Assembly (NCBI RefSeq): GCF_006334915.2
Contig: NZ_VDMA02000023.1
Location: 81,379-145,378, forward strand
Length of the DNA: 64,000 bases
From: Microbispora catharanthi
Lineage (GTDB): Bacteria > Actinomycetota > Actinomycetes > Streptosporangiales > Streptosporangiaceae
Direction of reading: 5' to 3'
In this document: positions 26,044 to 34,348 of the stretch, piece by piece
Position numbering within the stretch: the first letter of the stretch is position 1
How the letters are laid out: each line of letters starts with the position of its first letter
The notes under the pieces: generated by a model
The model's input: only the letters and a program-made list of their open reading frames with translations
Told to the model about the DNA's origin: nothing
Databases searched by the model: none
Translations under genes and position numbers: made by a program

Positions 26044-26823
26044 ATGACCGTGACGTATGACGTCGACGAAGCCGTCGCCACGATCACGCTGAACCGCCCC
26101 GACGCGATGAACTCGCTGACCGTCGAGATGAAGACCGCCCTGCTCGCGGCCGTGCGGCGCGCCGCCGACGACGCGTCGGTGCGGGCCGTGCTCCTGACCG
26201 GCGCGGGCCGGGCCTTCTGCGCGGGGCAGGACCTGCGCGAGCACGCCGACAACCTCGAGCGGGGCCTCGGCCTGGCGAACACCGTGCGCGAGCACTACAA
26301 CCCGGTCGTGCTGGCCGTCGCCACGATGGGCAAGCCCGTCGTGGCCGCCGTCAACGGGGTGGCCGCGGGGGCGGGGGCCTCGCTGGCGTTCGCGTGCGAC
26401 TTCCGCGTGGCGGCCGAGACCGCGAAGTTCTCCATGGCGTTCACCGGGATCGGGCTCGCGCCGGACTCCGGCGCGTCCTGGACCCTCCAGCGGCTCGTCG
26501 GTCCCGCGCGCGCCCGGGAGATGCTGCTGCTCGGCGACGTCGTGAACGCGACCACGGCGCTGGAGCTCGGCCTGGTCGGGCAGGTGGTCCCGGCCGACCG
26601 GATGGCGTCCGCCGCCCGCGACCTCGCCGTACGGCTCGCGCAGGGGCCCACCCGGGCGTACGCCGCGACCAAGGCGGCGCTGGACCACGCGGCGTCGTCC
26701 TCCCTCGCCGAGGCGCTGGAGCGGGAGGCTGAGCTTCAGGACGAGTGCGCGGCCACCGCCGACCACGCGGCGGCGACCAAGGCGTTCCTCAACAAGGAAC
26801 GCCCTACCTTCGAAGGCCGGTGA
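26044..26823 (+). CDS. Enoyl-CoA hydratase/isomerase (PaaG-like)
   Basis: The 259-residue crotonase-fold enzyme has the CoA and oxyanion motifs 'GAGRAFCAGQDL' and 'VAAVNGVAAGAGASLAFACD', and Asp in 'GIGLAPDSGASW', the PaaG/ECH pattern. Pairing with PaaX suggests an isomerase acting on an aromatic-derived acyl-CoA, as PaaG does, but no other paa genes are nearby. ATG at 26044 is chosen because GGAG (26031-26034) lies 9 bases before it. Its final 20 bp overlap the end of the tag gene on the other strand. Confidence 0.85.
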   Translation: MTVTYDVDEAVATITLNRPDAMNSLTVEMKTALLAAVRRAADDASVRAVLLTGAGRAFCAGQDLREHADNLERGLGLANTVREHYNPVVLAVATMGKPVVAAVNGVAAGAGASLAFACDFRVAAETAKFSMAFTGIGLAPDSGASWTLQRLVGPARAREMLLLGDVVNATTALELGLVGQVVPADRMASAARDLAVRLAQGPTRAYAATKAALDHAASSSLAEALEREAELQDECAATADHAAATKAFLNKERPTFEGR

Positions 26824-27376
26824 CGGCCGCACGGACGTGGCAGTCGGCCACGTGGTCGTTGACCAGGCCGATGGCCTGCATCAGGGCGTACGCCGTGGTG
26901 GGGCCGACGAAGCGGAAGCCGTTCTTCTTGAGCTCCTTGGCCAGTGCCGTGGAACCGGCGGTGCGGGCCGGGACGTCGGCGAGAGTGGCCGGGACCCTGC
27001 CGGGTTCCTCGGCGTACTTCCACACCAGCGCCGACAGCCCGTCCGGCACCTCAAGGGCGGCGCGGGCGTTGGCGACGGCCGCCTCGATCTTGGCGCGGTT
27101 GCGCACGATGCCCGCGTCGCCGAGCAGCCGCTCCACGTCGCCCTCGTCGAAGGCCGCCACCGCCGGGATCGAGAACCCGGCGAACGCCTTGCGGAAGTTG
27201 TCACGCTTGCGCAGGATCGTCAGCCACGACAGGCCGGATTGGAACGCCTCCAGGGTGATCCGTTCGAAGACGAGGTCGTCCCCGTGGAGCGGACGGCCCC
27301 ACTCCTCGTCGTGGTAGGCGACGTAGTCGGGCGTCGTGCCCGCCCATCCGCAGCGGACCAGCCCGTCGTGCACCAT
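26804..27376 (-). CDS. tag: DNA-3-methyladenine glycosylase I
   Basis: The protein of about 190 residues is TagI, which removes 3-methyladenine from alkylated DNA. Signatures are the N-terminal 'VRCGWAGTTPDYVAYHDEEW', 'FERITLEAFQSGLSWLTILR' and the zinc-binding Cys/His set (Cys near residue 10 and the late 'NDHVADCHVR'). Several near-start codons (GTG 27382, GTG 27379, ATG 27376) are possible, and no clear ribosome site separates them. It follows the DivIVA-like gene by about 20 bp. Confidence 0.92.
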   Translation of the reverse strand: MVHDGLVRCGWAGTTPDYVAYHDEEWGRPLHGDDLVFERITLEAFQSGLSWLTILRKRDNFRKAFAGFSIPAVAAFDEGDVERLLGDAGIVRNRAKIEAAVANARAALEVPDGLSALVWKYAEEPGRVPATLADVPARTAGSTALAKELKKNGFRFVGPTTAYALMQAIGLVNDHVADCHVRAAVTGLRR

Positions 27377-27397
27377 CACCACGCTGTCACCACGCTG

Positions 27398-27847
27398 TCA
27401 CCATGCCTCTTCCGCGTCGGCGCGGTCGCCGTCCCAGCCCTCGCGGGCCGTCGCCGAGGACACTTCCGGCTCACGCTCGGAGTCCTCGGCCTGCTTCGTT
27501 TCGGCCTGCTTCGTCTCCTCGCGTGCCTGCAGCCGCGCGTACGATAACTCGGTCACGCGCTGCTCCAGCACCGCGATGCGAGTGTCGCGCTCCCCGAGCG
27601 CGACCGAGACGCGATGCAGCGTCTCGTCCACCGCCTGGGTGCTGTAGCCCACGAGACCGATCGGAAGCTGAAGCGCGATCAGGTCGGCGGGAGTCATCTG
27701 GCCGGCCGCGGGCAGTTCGAGCGGCGGCACGTCAGGGGGAAACTCCGCCATCTCGCCGCCGTGTCCAAGCGAGACCATGACCACACAGGCGATCACGGCG
27801 AGTCCGGCGATGACGAGTACGACCAGCACATACGAATCGTGCCACAA
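27398..27847 (-). CDS. Membrane protein with DivIVA-like segment and coiled coil
   Basis: The protein of about 149 residues has one N-terminal helix (YVLVVLVIAGLAVIACVVMVSL), a Pro-rich linker, then 'TPADLIALQLPIGLVGYSTQ', VDETLHRVSVALGERDTRIA and VLEQRVTELSYARLQAREE, which looks like the start of a DivIVA domain running into a coiled coil. TTG at 27847 has GGAGAAGAG before it; an ATG at 27874 is possible but would overlap the divergent gene. A role in envelope or polar organisation is a guess from the domain. Confidence 0.7.
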   Translation of the reverse strand: MWHDSYVLVVLVIAGLAVIACVVMVSLGHGGEMAEFPPDVPPLELPAAGQMTPADLIALQLPIGLVGYSTQAVDETLHRVSVALGERDTRIAVLEQRVTELSYARLQAREETKQAETKQAEDSEREPEVSSATAREGWDGDRADAEEAW

Positions 27848-27853
27848 CTCTTC

Positions 27854-27869
27854 TCCATGCGAGCATGGA
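27854..27869. promoter_or_regulatory. 16-bp palindrome between divergent genes
   Basis: TCCATGC-GA-GCATGGA is a perfect dyad filling most of the 25-bp gap between the DivIVA-like gene (TTG 27847, minus) and the small gene starting at 27873 (plus). It may be a shared operator. Confidence 0.35.
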
Positions 27870-27872
27870 AGC

Positions 27873-28145
27873 ATGACGCGCGTGATCGGGCCCGGCGACG
27901 AGATCGAGTCCGGCTGGGTCGAGGCCGCCTCGCTGCCGGAGGTGTCCGCGCTGGCCCGGGCGGGACACACCGTCGTGGTGACGCTCCCCGGCGACGAGAC
28001 CGAGGCGATCGCGGCCGCCGCTGCCTACGCCTGGGCGGGCGCGAGCGTCTTCCGGACGTCCCACGACGTGCGGCAGGCCCTCGACATGACCGAGGCCCTG
28101 CTGGGCCTCCGGCCCCCCGCCCTGACCCGCCGCGGCCTCGCCTAG
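27873..28145 (+). CDS. Small conserved protein, possibly like the C-terminus of dihydropteroate synthase
   Basis: The 90-residue protein begins MTRVIGPGDEIESGWVEAAS and ends 'VFRTSHDVRQALDMTEALLG' and RPPALTRRGLA. The last part resembles the final beta/alpha unit of a TIM barrel such as FolP (a 'VFRxHDVxxxRQAL' pattern), and 'GHTVVVTLPGDETEAIAAAA' resembles another barrel unit. No pterin site is present. I do not assign a function. It is divergent from the DivIVA-like gene and convergent with the LOG pair. Confidence 0.6.
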   Translation: MTRVIGPGDEIESGWVEAASLPEVSALARAGHTVVVTLPGDETEAIAAAAAYAWAGASVFRTSHDVRQALDMTEALLGLRPPALTRRGLA

Positions 28146-28153
28146 TAGCCCTC

Positions 28154-28732
28154 TTAGCTCTCGCCGAGTTCCTCGCCCGTGGGGCTGAGGTGGAGGGCGG
28201 GCTGCTCCAGCATGTCGAGCGCCTCCTCCACCGTGGTCGCCCACGAGATCGCGTCGAACACGTTCGGCCGTGTGAAGCCCTGCTCGTACATGCCGTCGAC
28301 CAGGTCGCGCAGCGGCCCGTACAGGCCCCACGGGTCGAGCACGACCAGCGGCCGCTCGTGCATGCCGAGCACCCGGGTGGTCCAGATCTCGAACAGCTCC
28401 TCCAAGGTGCCGATGCCGCCCGGAAGCACGAGGAACGCGTCGGACCTGGCGTCCATGACCCCCTTGCGCTCGCGCATGTCGGCGGTGACGATCAGCTCGT
28501 CGGAGTCGGTGTCGGCGATCTCGACGTCGACGAGGGCCTGGGGGATGACCCCGACCGTGTGGCCGCCGCCGTCGCGGACGGCCCGGGCGACCTCGCCCAT
28601 ACAGGAGACGATGGCGCCCCCGCTCACGAGGCCGTGGCCGCGGCGGGCCAGTTCGGCGCCCACCTCCCGGGCGAGGTCGACGTACTTGCGGTCGATCTTC
28701 TGGCTGGACGAGCAGTACACGCAGACGAACAC
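28154..28732 (-). CDS. LOG-family Rossmann protein (TIGR00730), copy 1
   Basis: The 192-residue protein has the lysine-decarboxylase-like/LOG fold: N-terminal 'VCVYCSSSQKIDRKYVDLA', 'GHGLVSGGAIVSCMGEVA' and the PGGIGTLEELFE motif (PGGxGTxxE) that holds the catalytic site. LOG enzymes release free base from nucleoside 5'-monophosphates, for example in cytokinin activation. It lies 9 bp after a second LOG-type gene, and the two share the PGG motif but little else, so they are an old pair. Confidence 0.88.
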   Translation of the reverse strand: MFVCVYCSSSQKIDRKYVDLAREVGAELARRGHGLVSGGAIVSCMGEVARAVRDGGGHTVGVIPQALVDVEIADTDSDELIVTADMRERKGVMDARSDAFLVLPGGIGTLEELFEIWTTRVLGMHERPLVVLDPWGLYGPLRDLVDGMYEQGFTRPNVFDAISWATTVEEALDMLEQPALHLSPTGEELGES

Positions 28733-28741
28733 GTCGCAACC

Positions 28742-29488
28742 CTACTGAGTTGCGGAGCGCCGGTCGGCCTCCACGATGAGGCGTACGGCCTCGTCGGGGT
28801 CGTCGGTGACCGAGACCAGCTCGACGTCCTGCGGCGAGATCTTCCCGCTGACCAGCAGCGTGTCGCGGATCCAGTCGATCAGCGGCGACCAGAACGAGAC
28901 GCCCATCATGATCACCGGGAACGACGTGACCTTCCGCGTCTGCACCAGGGTCAGCGCCTCGAACAGCTCGTCGAGCGTTCCGAATCCGCCGGGCAGGGCC
29001 ACGAACCCGCTGGCGTACTTGACGAACATCGTCTTGCGCACGAAGAAGTAGCGGAACTCGATGCCGAGGTCCACATAGTCGTTGAGGCGCTGTTCGTGCG
29101 GCAGCTCGATGCCGAGGCCGACCGAGACGCCGCCGGCCTCCAGCGCGCCCCTGTTGGCCGCCTCCATCACCCCGGGGCCGCCGCCGGTGATCACCGCGTA
29201 GCCCGCCTTGGCGAGCGCCGCGCCGACCTTCACCCCGAGTTCGTACTCGGGGGTGTCGGGACCGGTGCGGGCCGAGCCGAAGACGGTCACCGCCGGAGGA
29301 AGGTCGGCGAGGGCGCCGAAGCCCTCGACGAACTCCGACTGGATGCGCAGGACCCGCCAGGGATCCTCGTGCAGCCAGCCGGTGGGGCCGCGACGGTCGA
29401 GCAGGCGCTGGTCGTGAGTGGATTCGGGGACGAGGCCGCCGCGGACCAGCGACGGACCCTGCCGGCGTTCGGGTCGGGTGTGGTTCAT
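28742..29488 (-). CDS. LOG-family Rossmann protein (TIGR00730), copy 2
   Basis: The protein of about 248 residues has an N-terminal extension of about 60 residues, then 'VTVFGSARTGPDTPEYELG', 'GYAVITGGGPGVMEAANRGA' and the catalytic PGGFGTLDELFE. It is the longer type of LOG protein usual in actinomycetes, likely a nucleotide phosphoribohydrolase. ATG at 29488 is chosen; GTG at 29497 is also in frame, and neither has a strong ribosome site. It is followed after 9 bp by the shorter copy. Confidence 0.87.
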   Translation of the reverse strand: MNHTRPERRQGPSLVRGGLVPESTHDQRLLDRRGPTGWLHEDPWRVLRIQSEFVEGFGALADLPPAVTVFGSARTGPDTPEYELGVKVGAALAKAGYAVITGGGPGVMEAANRGALEAGGVSVGLGIELPHEQRLNDYVDLGIEFRYFFVRKTMFVKYASGFVALPGGFGTLDELFEALTLVQTRKVTSFPVIMMGVSFWSPLIDWIRDTLLVSGKISPQDVELVSVTDDPDEAVRLIVEADRRSATQ

Positions 29489-29610
29489 GACGGTCACGCT
29501 AACGCTCGGGATCGGGAAGGGTGCAAGACGCGCGAATTACCCGATTAGTTATGCCCCAAACGTCGTATTGCGTCCCAAACATCAGCCCAGCCTCAATAAC
29601 ATCGGAACCC

Positions 29611-30153
29611 GTGAGAGAGCCACACCCCACGAGCACAGCCGTCTTCGTCGACCACAGCGGTCGCAGAAGCAAGGTGCTGACCGTCACCGCGATCGTCACC
29701 GGAGTGCTGGTCACGGCTCTCACGGTGACTCTGCTGGTCGGCGTGCTCGGCGGCATGGTCGGCGGCTCCGGCCTCCCCGCGCTGAACTGGCCGGGGCAGG
29801 GTGGTCGACCGGACGCGGCGCATCCGCAGTCGCGCTCGCCGAGCCCCTCCCCCTCGCCGGAGATGAGCACCTCCGCCCAGCCTCCGGGGCCGACGCCCGG
29901 CGCCCGCCCCACGCGGACGGCCACCTCGCCCGCCGCTCGGCCGTCCTCCTCCCGGCCGCCCCGCCCGTCCGCGTCCCCGTCCTCCGTCCCGTCCCGCGTC
30001 CCCTCCTCGGCGCCGACCCGGCGGCCCTCGCCGTCCGAGACGGCGGGACCGTCCGCGGAACCGTCGCCCGAGGTCACGGAAGCGCCGACGGCGAACCCCG
30101 GCCACGGCGGCACACCGCCGGGTCAGGTCAGCCGGACGCGCGGACCCAAGTGA
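29611..30153 (+). CDS. Membrane protein with Ser/Pro-rich extracellular tail
   Basis: The protein of about 180 residues has a cytosolic start (MREPHPTSTAVFVDHSGRRS), one membrane helix (VLTVTAIVTGVLVTALTVTLLVGVLG, about 23-48) and a disordered tail of about 130 residues rich in Ser, Pro, Arg and Thr (SPSPSPEM, RPSSSRPPRPSASPSS). It may be glycosylated or wall-spanning. The GTG at 29611 follows TAACAT (29598-29603) by 7 bases, which suggests a leaderless message. It lies 16 bp before the deacetylase/glycosyltransferase gene and probably works with it. Confidence 0.7.
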   Translation: MREPHPTSTAVFVDHSGRRSKVLTVTAIVTGVLVTALTVTLLVGVLGGMVGGSGLPALNWPGQGGRPDAAHPQSRSPSPSPSPEMSTSAQPPGPTPGARPTRTATSPAARPSSSRPPRPSASPSSVPSRVPSSAPTRRPSPSETAGPSAEPSPEVTEAPTANPGHGGTPPGQVSRTRGPK

Positions 30154-30169
30154 AGAGGGTGAGCACACG

Positions 30170-32371
30170 GTGATGACAGGACGACGCGGCAAGCGGGCCG
30201 ACCCCCGCGGCCACTGGTTCCTCGTGGCGATCGCGGCCCTGCTGACGGCCGGCGCGCTGCTGCTCAACGGCTTCGCGCACAACGTCGTCGGCGAGACGCA
30301 CGCGCCCCCTCCCGCGGGCGAGGAGCACTCCGCCGAGCTCGACCGGGTGCGCTCGGGCGGGCCGGTCGTGAACGCCTCGGGCCCGCGCCCTCGCACCGTG
30401 CGTACGGCCGCCCGGACGATCGCGCTGACCTTCGACGACGGCCCCGACCCGAAGTGGACCCCTCGGATCCTCGACGTGCTGCGCAGGCACGGCGCAAAGG
30501 CGACCTTCTTCGTAGTGGGCGCCCACGCGGCCGAGCACCCCGAGCTGGTCCGCAGGATCCTCGCGGAGGGTCACGAGCTCGGCAACCACACCTACACCCA
30601 CGCCGACCTGACGACCACCCCGCTCTGGCGCACCCGGCTGGAGATGTCCCTCACGCAGAAGGTCCTCGCGGGCACGACGGGGGTGCACACGCGCCTGGCG
30701 CGCCTGCCGTACTCCTCCTCGCCGTCGGCGGTCGGCGGCGCCCAGCTCGCGGCCATGCACGTACTCGGGGACGAGGGATACCTGGTGGCACTCACCGACC
30801 TCGACTCGCGGGACTGGAGCCGTCCCGCCGTCGACCGGATGGTGAGGGACACACTCCCGACCCGGGGCCGGGGCGCGGTGGTCATGTTCCACGACGCCGG
30901 AGGCGACCGGAGCCGGACTGTGGCCGCCGTCGACGCCTTGCTGGACGCACTGAAGAAGAGGGGCTACTCGGCCACCACGCTCACGAAGGCCGCCGGGCTG
31001 CCTTCGGCCCACACACCCGCCGGGACCGCCGAGCGCTTCCTCGGGAGCGTTCTCGCCATCGCCCAGCGGGTCTCGGCCGCCTTCACCGGCTCGCTGGGCT
31101 GGATCCTCTCCGTCGCAGGCGTGCTCACTCTCGCCCGCCTGGCGTTCTTCGTCTCGCTGGCCTGGGTCCACGCCCGCAGGACCCGCCGCAGGCGCCCGGA
31201 GAACACCCCCAGGCGCAGGCGCGACCGCGTTCCCTTGTGGCCGGCCCCTCCGGCCGTGTCCGTGATCGTCCCCGCGTACAACGAGGAGGCGGGGATCGAG
31301 GCGACGGTCCGCTCGCTCGTGACGACGGACTACCCGGGGCAGGTCGAGGTGCTGGTCGTGGACGACGGCTCCAGCGACCGCACGGCGGAGATCGCCGCCT
31401 CGCTGAATCTGCCCGGCGTACGCGTCATCCGTCAGCCCAACGGCGGCAAGCCCGCCGCGCTCAACACCGGCATCGCCCACGCCTCACACGACATCCTGAT
31501 CATGGTGGACGGCGACACCGTCTTCGAGCCGTCGACCATCGGGAACCTCATCCAACCGCTCGCCGACCCCTCCGTGGGCGCGGTCAGCGGCAACACGAAG
31601 GTCGGCAACCGCCGCGGCATGATCGGCCGATGGCAGCACATCGAGTACGTCATCGGGTTCAACCTCGACCGGCGCGCCTTCGACCTGCTCGGCTGCATGG
31701 CGACGGTGCCCGGCGCGATCGGCGCCTTCCGCCGGCAGGCGCTGCTGTCGGTCGGCGGCGTCAGCCTCGACACCCTCGCCGAGGACACCGACCTCACGAT
31801 GGCGATCTGCCGGGCGGGCTGGCGGGTCGTCTACGAGGAACGGGCCCGGGCGTGGACCGAGGCGCCCACCTCGCTGCGGCAACTGTGGCGCCAGCGCTAC
31901 CGCTGGTGCTACGGCACTCTGCAGGCGATGTGGAAGCACCGCGGGGCGGTGCTGGAGCGAGGACCGTTCGGCCGCCGGTGCCTCGGGTATCTCACGCTTT
32001 TCCAGGTGATCCTCCCGCTGCTGGCCCCGGTCGTCGACATCATGGCCGTCTACAGCGTGGCGGTGGCAGACCCGCTGCCCGTCGTCGCGGTCTGGGCCGG
32101 ATTCGTCACCGCCCAGGCCCTCAGCGGGTGGTACGCGCTGCGTCTGGACGGAGAACGGGCGTCGGCGCTGTGGGTGCTCCCCCTGCAGCAGTTCGTCTAC
32201 CGGCAGCTGATGTACCTGGTGGTCATCCAGTCCGTCGCCACGGCCGTTCTCGGGGTGCGCTTGCGCTGGCACACGGTGCGGCGGGAGGGCACCTTCAACA
32301 CCCTGAAGAATCTTGAAAACATTCCCGGGAACCTGGAACCGGTCTTCGCCGAGGCTCCGTCTAAGGAATGA
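30170..32371 (+). CDS. Bifunctional polysaccharide deacetylase / family 2 glycosyltransferase
   Basis: The 733-residue membrane protein joins two enzymes. After an N-terminal membrane helix (about 21-41) comes a NodB domain with TFDDGPDPKWTPRIL (about 86-100) and the metal His pair in 'LGNHTYTHADL'. A membrane helix near 295-320 leads to a GT2 domain with 'VSVIVPAYNEEAGIEATVRS', VVDDGSSDRT, VDGDTVFEP (DxD), EDTDLT and QRYRW (QxxRW), then three C-terminal helices. It likely polymerises an N-acetylhexosamine surface glycan and deacetylates it (PNAG- or chitin-like). A GAGGGTGAG site fits GTG 30170 or ATG 30173. The Ser/Pro-rich protein gene just upstream may encode a partner. Confidence 0.88.
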   Translation: MMTGRRGKRADPRGHWFLVAIAALLTAGALLLNGFAHNVVGETHAPPPAGEEHSAELDRVRSGGPVVNASGPRPRTVRTAARTIALTFDDGPDPKWTPRILDVLRRHGAKATFFVVGAHAAEHPELVRRILAEGHELGNHTYTHADLTTTPLWRTRLEMSLTQKVLAGTTGVHTRLARLPYSSSPSAVGGAQLAAMHVLGDEGYLVALTDLDSRDWSRPAVDRMVRDTLPTRGRGAVVMFHDAGGDRSRTVAAVDALLDALKKRGYSATTLTKAAGLPSAHTPAGTAERFLGSVLAIAQRVSAAFTGSLGWILSVAGVLTLARLAFFVSLAWVHARRTRRRRPENTPRRRRDRVPLWPAPPAVSVIVPAYNEEAGIEATVRSLVTTDYPGQVEVLVVDDGSSDRTAEIAASLNLPGVRVIRQPNGGKPAALNTGIAHASHDILIMVDGDTVFEPSTIGNLIQPLADPSVGAVSGNTKVGNRRGMIGRWQHIEYVIGFNLDRRAFDLLGCMATVPGAIGAFRRQALLSVGGVSLDTLAEDTDLTMAICRAGWRVVYEERARAWTEAPTSLRQLWRQRYRWCYGTLQAMWKHRGAVLERGPFGRRCLGYLTLFQVILPLLAPVVDIMAVYSVAVADPLPVVAVWAGFVTAQALSGWYALRLDGERASALWVLPLQQFVYRQLMYLVVIQSVATAVLGVRLRWHTVRREGTFNTLKNLENIPGNLEPVFAEAPSKE

Positions 32372-32387
32372 GGGTGCTGCTCGGGAC

Positions 32388-32433
32388 GAAAGTGGCTTTC
32401 CCCGCCAAATGGCCGGCGAGGAAAGCCACTTTC
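32388..32433. terminator. Strong bidirectional terminator
   Basis: Perfect 14-bp arms GAAAGTGGCTTTCC (32388-32401) and GGAAAGCCACTTTC (32420-32433) lie between the convergent glycosyltransferase and dapE genes. An inner CGCC/GGCG pair extends the stem. A TTCT run follows on the plus strand and AAAG-rich sequence precedes it, so it can work in both directions. Confidence 0.9.
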
Positions 32434-32446
32434 TTCTATCTACGGG

Positions 32447-33502
32447 CTATTCGGCCAGCCAGGCCGTCATCCGGCGCTCACTCTCGACGATCTTGTCCAG
32501 GCTCACGTTCTCCCCCGCCGTGTGCGCGATGTCGGGGTTGCCCGGGCCGCAATTGACGGCGGGCATCCCGAGCGCGGAGAACCGCGCGACGTCGGTCCAG
32601 CCGAGCTTGGCCCGGGGCGTGCCGCCGATCGCGGCGGCGAACGCCGCGGCGACGGGGTGGGTCAGCCCCGGCCGCGCGCCCGGCGCGCCGTCGGTGAGCC
32701 GCACGTCGAAGCCGTCGAAGACCTCCTGGACGTGGGCGAACGCCTCCTCCAGCGTGCGGTCGGGGGCGAAGCGGTAGTTCACGGTCACGACGCACTCGTC
32801 CGGGATCACATTCCCGGCGACCCCGCCGCGTACGCCCACCGCGTTGAGCCCCTCGCGGAACTGGAGGCCGTCCACCACCGGGCGCCGCGCCTCGTACCGG
32901 CCGAGGGTCTCCAGGACCGGCGCGATGCCGTGGACGGCGTTGACGCCCTCCCACGACCGGGCGCTGTGCGCGCGCACACCCTTCACCGTGATCTCGGCGC
33001 GCAACGTGCCCTGGCAGCCGCCCTCGATCAGCCCGTCGGTCGGCTCCATCACGACCGCGAAGTCACCCGTGATCCATTCGGGATGGGTGCGGGTGAGCCG
33101 CAGCAGGCCGCTCCGCTCGGCCTCGATCTCCTCGCAGTCGTAGAAGACGAAGGTCAGGTCGCGGTTCGGCTCGGCCAGCAGGCAGAGCTTGAGCTGGACG
33201 GCCACGCCGCTCTTCATGTCGGACGTCCCGCAGCCGTACAGCACGCCGTCCTCGACCCTGCTGGGCAGGTTGTCCGCCACCGGGACCGTGTCGATGTGCC
33301 CGGCGATCACCACACGCTCGGCCCGGCCGAGGTCGGTCCGCGCCACCACCGCGTCACCGTCCCGCAGCACCGTCAGGTGCGGCAGCGGATCGAGCGCCTC
33401 CTCGACGGCGTCGGCCAGCGCCTTCTCCGCGCCGCTCACCGATTCGATGTCCACCAGTTGCGCCGTCAGCGCGCCCACGTCCTGGGCAAGGTCAAGCCGC
33501 AT
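32447..33502 (-). CDS. dapE: Succinyl-diaminopimelate desuccinylase
   Basis: The 351-residue M20 metallopeptidase has the zinc ligands in 'VIAGHIDTVPVADN', 'YGCGTSDMKSG' and 'YDCEEIEAE', and 'VVMEPTDGLIEGGCQGTLR'. These are the DapE/ArgE pattern; the enzyme releases succinate from N-succinyl-LL-diaminopimelate in lysine and peptidoglycan synthesis. The dapC aminotransferase lies in the same operon, supporting DapE over ArgE. It is the last gene of a five-gene minus-strand operon and ends at the strong terminator. Confidence 0.9.
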   Translation of the reverse strand: MRLDLAQDVGALTAQLVDIESVSGAEKALADAVEEALDPLPHLTVLRDGDAVVARTDLGRAERVVIAGHIDTVPVADNLPSRVEDGVLYGCGTSDMKSGVAVQLKLCLLAEPNRDLTFVFYDCEEIEAERSGLLRLTRTHPEWITGDFAVVMEPTDGLIEGGCQGTLRAEITVKGVRAHSARSWEGVNAVHGIAPVLETLGRYEARRPVVDGLQFREGLNAVGVRGGVAGNVIPDECVVTVNYRFAPDRTLEEAFAHVQEVFDGFDVRLTDGAPGARPGLTHPVAAAFAAAIGGTPRAKLGWTDVARFSALGMPAVNCGPGNPDIAHTAGENVSLDKIVESERRMTAWLAE

Positions 33503-33526
33503 GCCATCCGACCCTAATCCACGGGT

Positions 33527-34327
33527 TCACGCGACCTGCACGGTGGCGACGGGCTTGGTGGCCTTGCGCCAGCCGTCGTGGCCGCTGGCGGCCGTCCAGG
33601 TGACACCCTCGAAGCGCACCTGGCGCAGGCCGTACTTCTGTGCGTGGGTGACATACCAGGCGGCGACCAGCCAGCCGCGCTTGGGCGCGGAGTCCGTGCC
33701 GAGCGCGCGCACGAGCTGCTTGCGCGCGGTCTCGGTCTGCGGCGTGACCGGCTTGTCGGACGGCGGGTACCAGCAGTGCACGGCCTGGGGCACGCGCCCG
33801 ATGAACGCCGCCGAGAGGATCTTGGCGTTGTACTCGTGCTCGGCGTAGGCCGAGCCGTCGGCGGAGCGCTGCACGGCCTGGGCCGCCTCGTGCAGCGGCA
33901 GGGTCCGGTAGTGCTTCACCTTCTCCAGGGCGGCGAAGAACTTCCGCGCCGCGTAGACCGGGTCCTGCAACTGCTCGGCCGTCCCCCAGCCCTGCGAGGG
34001 CCGTTGCTGGAACACGCCCACCGAGTCGCGGTCGCCGTACGGCAGGTTGGCCAGTTTGGACTCCTGGATCGCCGTGATGTAGGCGATCTGAAGGGCGCGC
34101 TCGGGCAGCTTGCGCCGCACCGCGACGGCGGCGATGGTCGCGGCCATCTGGGCCTGCTCGATGTCGAGGTCGAGCGTGCCGCCGGGGGTCTTGATCATGC
34201 AGTGTTCGCCCAGAGCGAACGGTTCGGTCCGCTTCAGCAGGTGATAGGCGCCGTAGAAGATGGCGGCGCCCAGCAGGACGACGATGACCATGACGGTCAC
34301 GACAGGTTTGGTAAGGCGCCGTTCCAC
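33527..34327 (-). CDS. Membrane-anchored lysozyme/transglycosylase-like protein
   Basis: The 266-residue protein has an N-terminal membrane anchor (VVTVMVIVVLLGAAIFYGAY, about 9-29) and an extracellular domain with 'AYITAIQESKLANLPYGDRD' followed by 'SVGVFQQRPSQGWGT'. This Glu and FQQRPSQGWG pattern is the lysozyme-like domain common in actinomycete secreted proteins. Homologues are sometimes wrongly labelled heavy-metal transporters. Its place between dapE and dapC genes fits a job in peptidoglycan remodelling. Confidence 0.75.
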   Translation of the reverse strand: MERRLTKPVVTVMVIVVLLGAAIFYGAYHLLKRTEPFALGEHCMIKTPGGTLDLDIEQAQMAATIAAVAVRRKLPERALQIAYITAIQESKLANLPYGDRDSVGVFQQRPSQGWGTAEQLQDPVYAARKFFAALEKVKHYRTLPLHEAAQAVQRSADGSAYAEHEYNAKILSAAFIGRVPQAVHCWYPPSDKPVTPQTETARKQLVRALGTDSAPKRGWLVAAWYVTHAQKYGLRQVRFEGVTWTAASGHDGWRKATKPVATVQVA

Positions 34328-34348
34328 AAGCAGAACCTACCCGTGCGA

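Noticed and set aside
25247..26823. A phenylacetate degradation operon
   Set aside because: Only PaaX- and PaaG-like genes are present; the oxygenase and ligase genes are absent, so the pathway cannot be claimed.
28154..29488. The two LOG genes as a recent tandem duplication
   Set aside because: Outside the PGGxGT motif they differ strongly in length and sequence, and both types are usual in actinomycetes.
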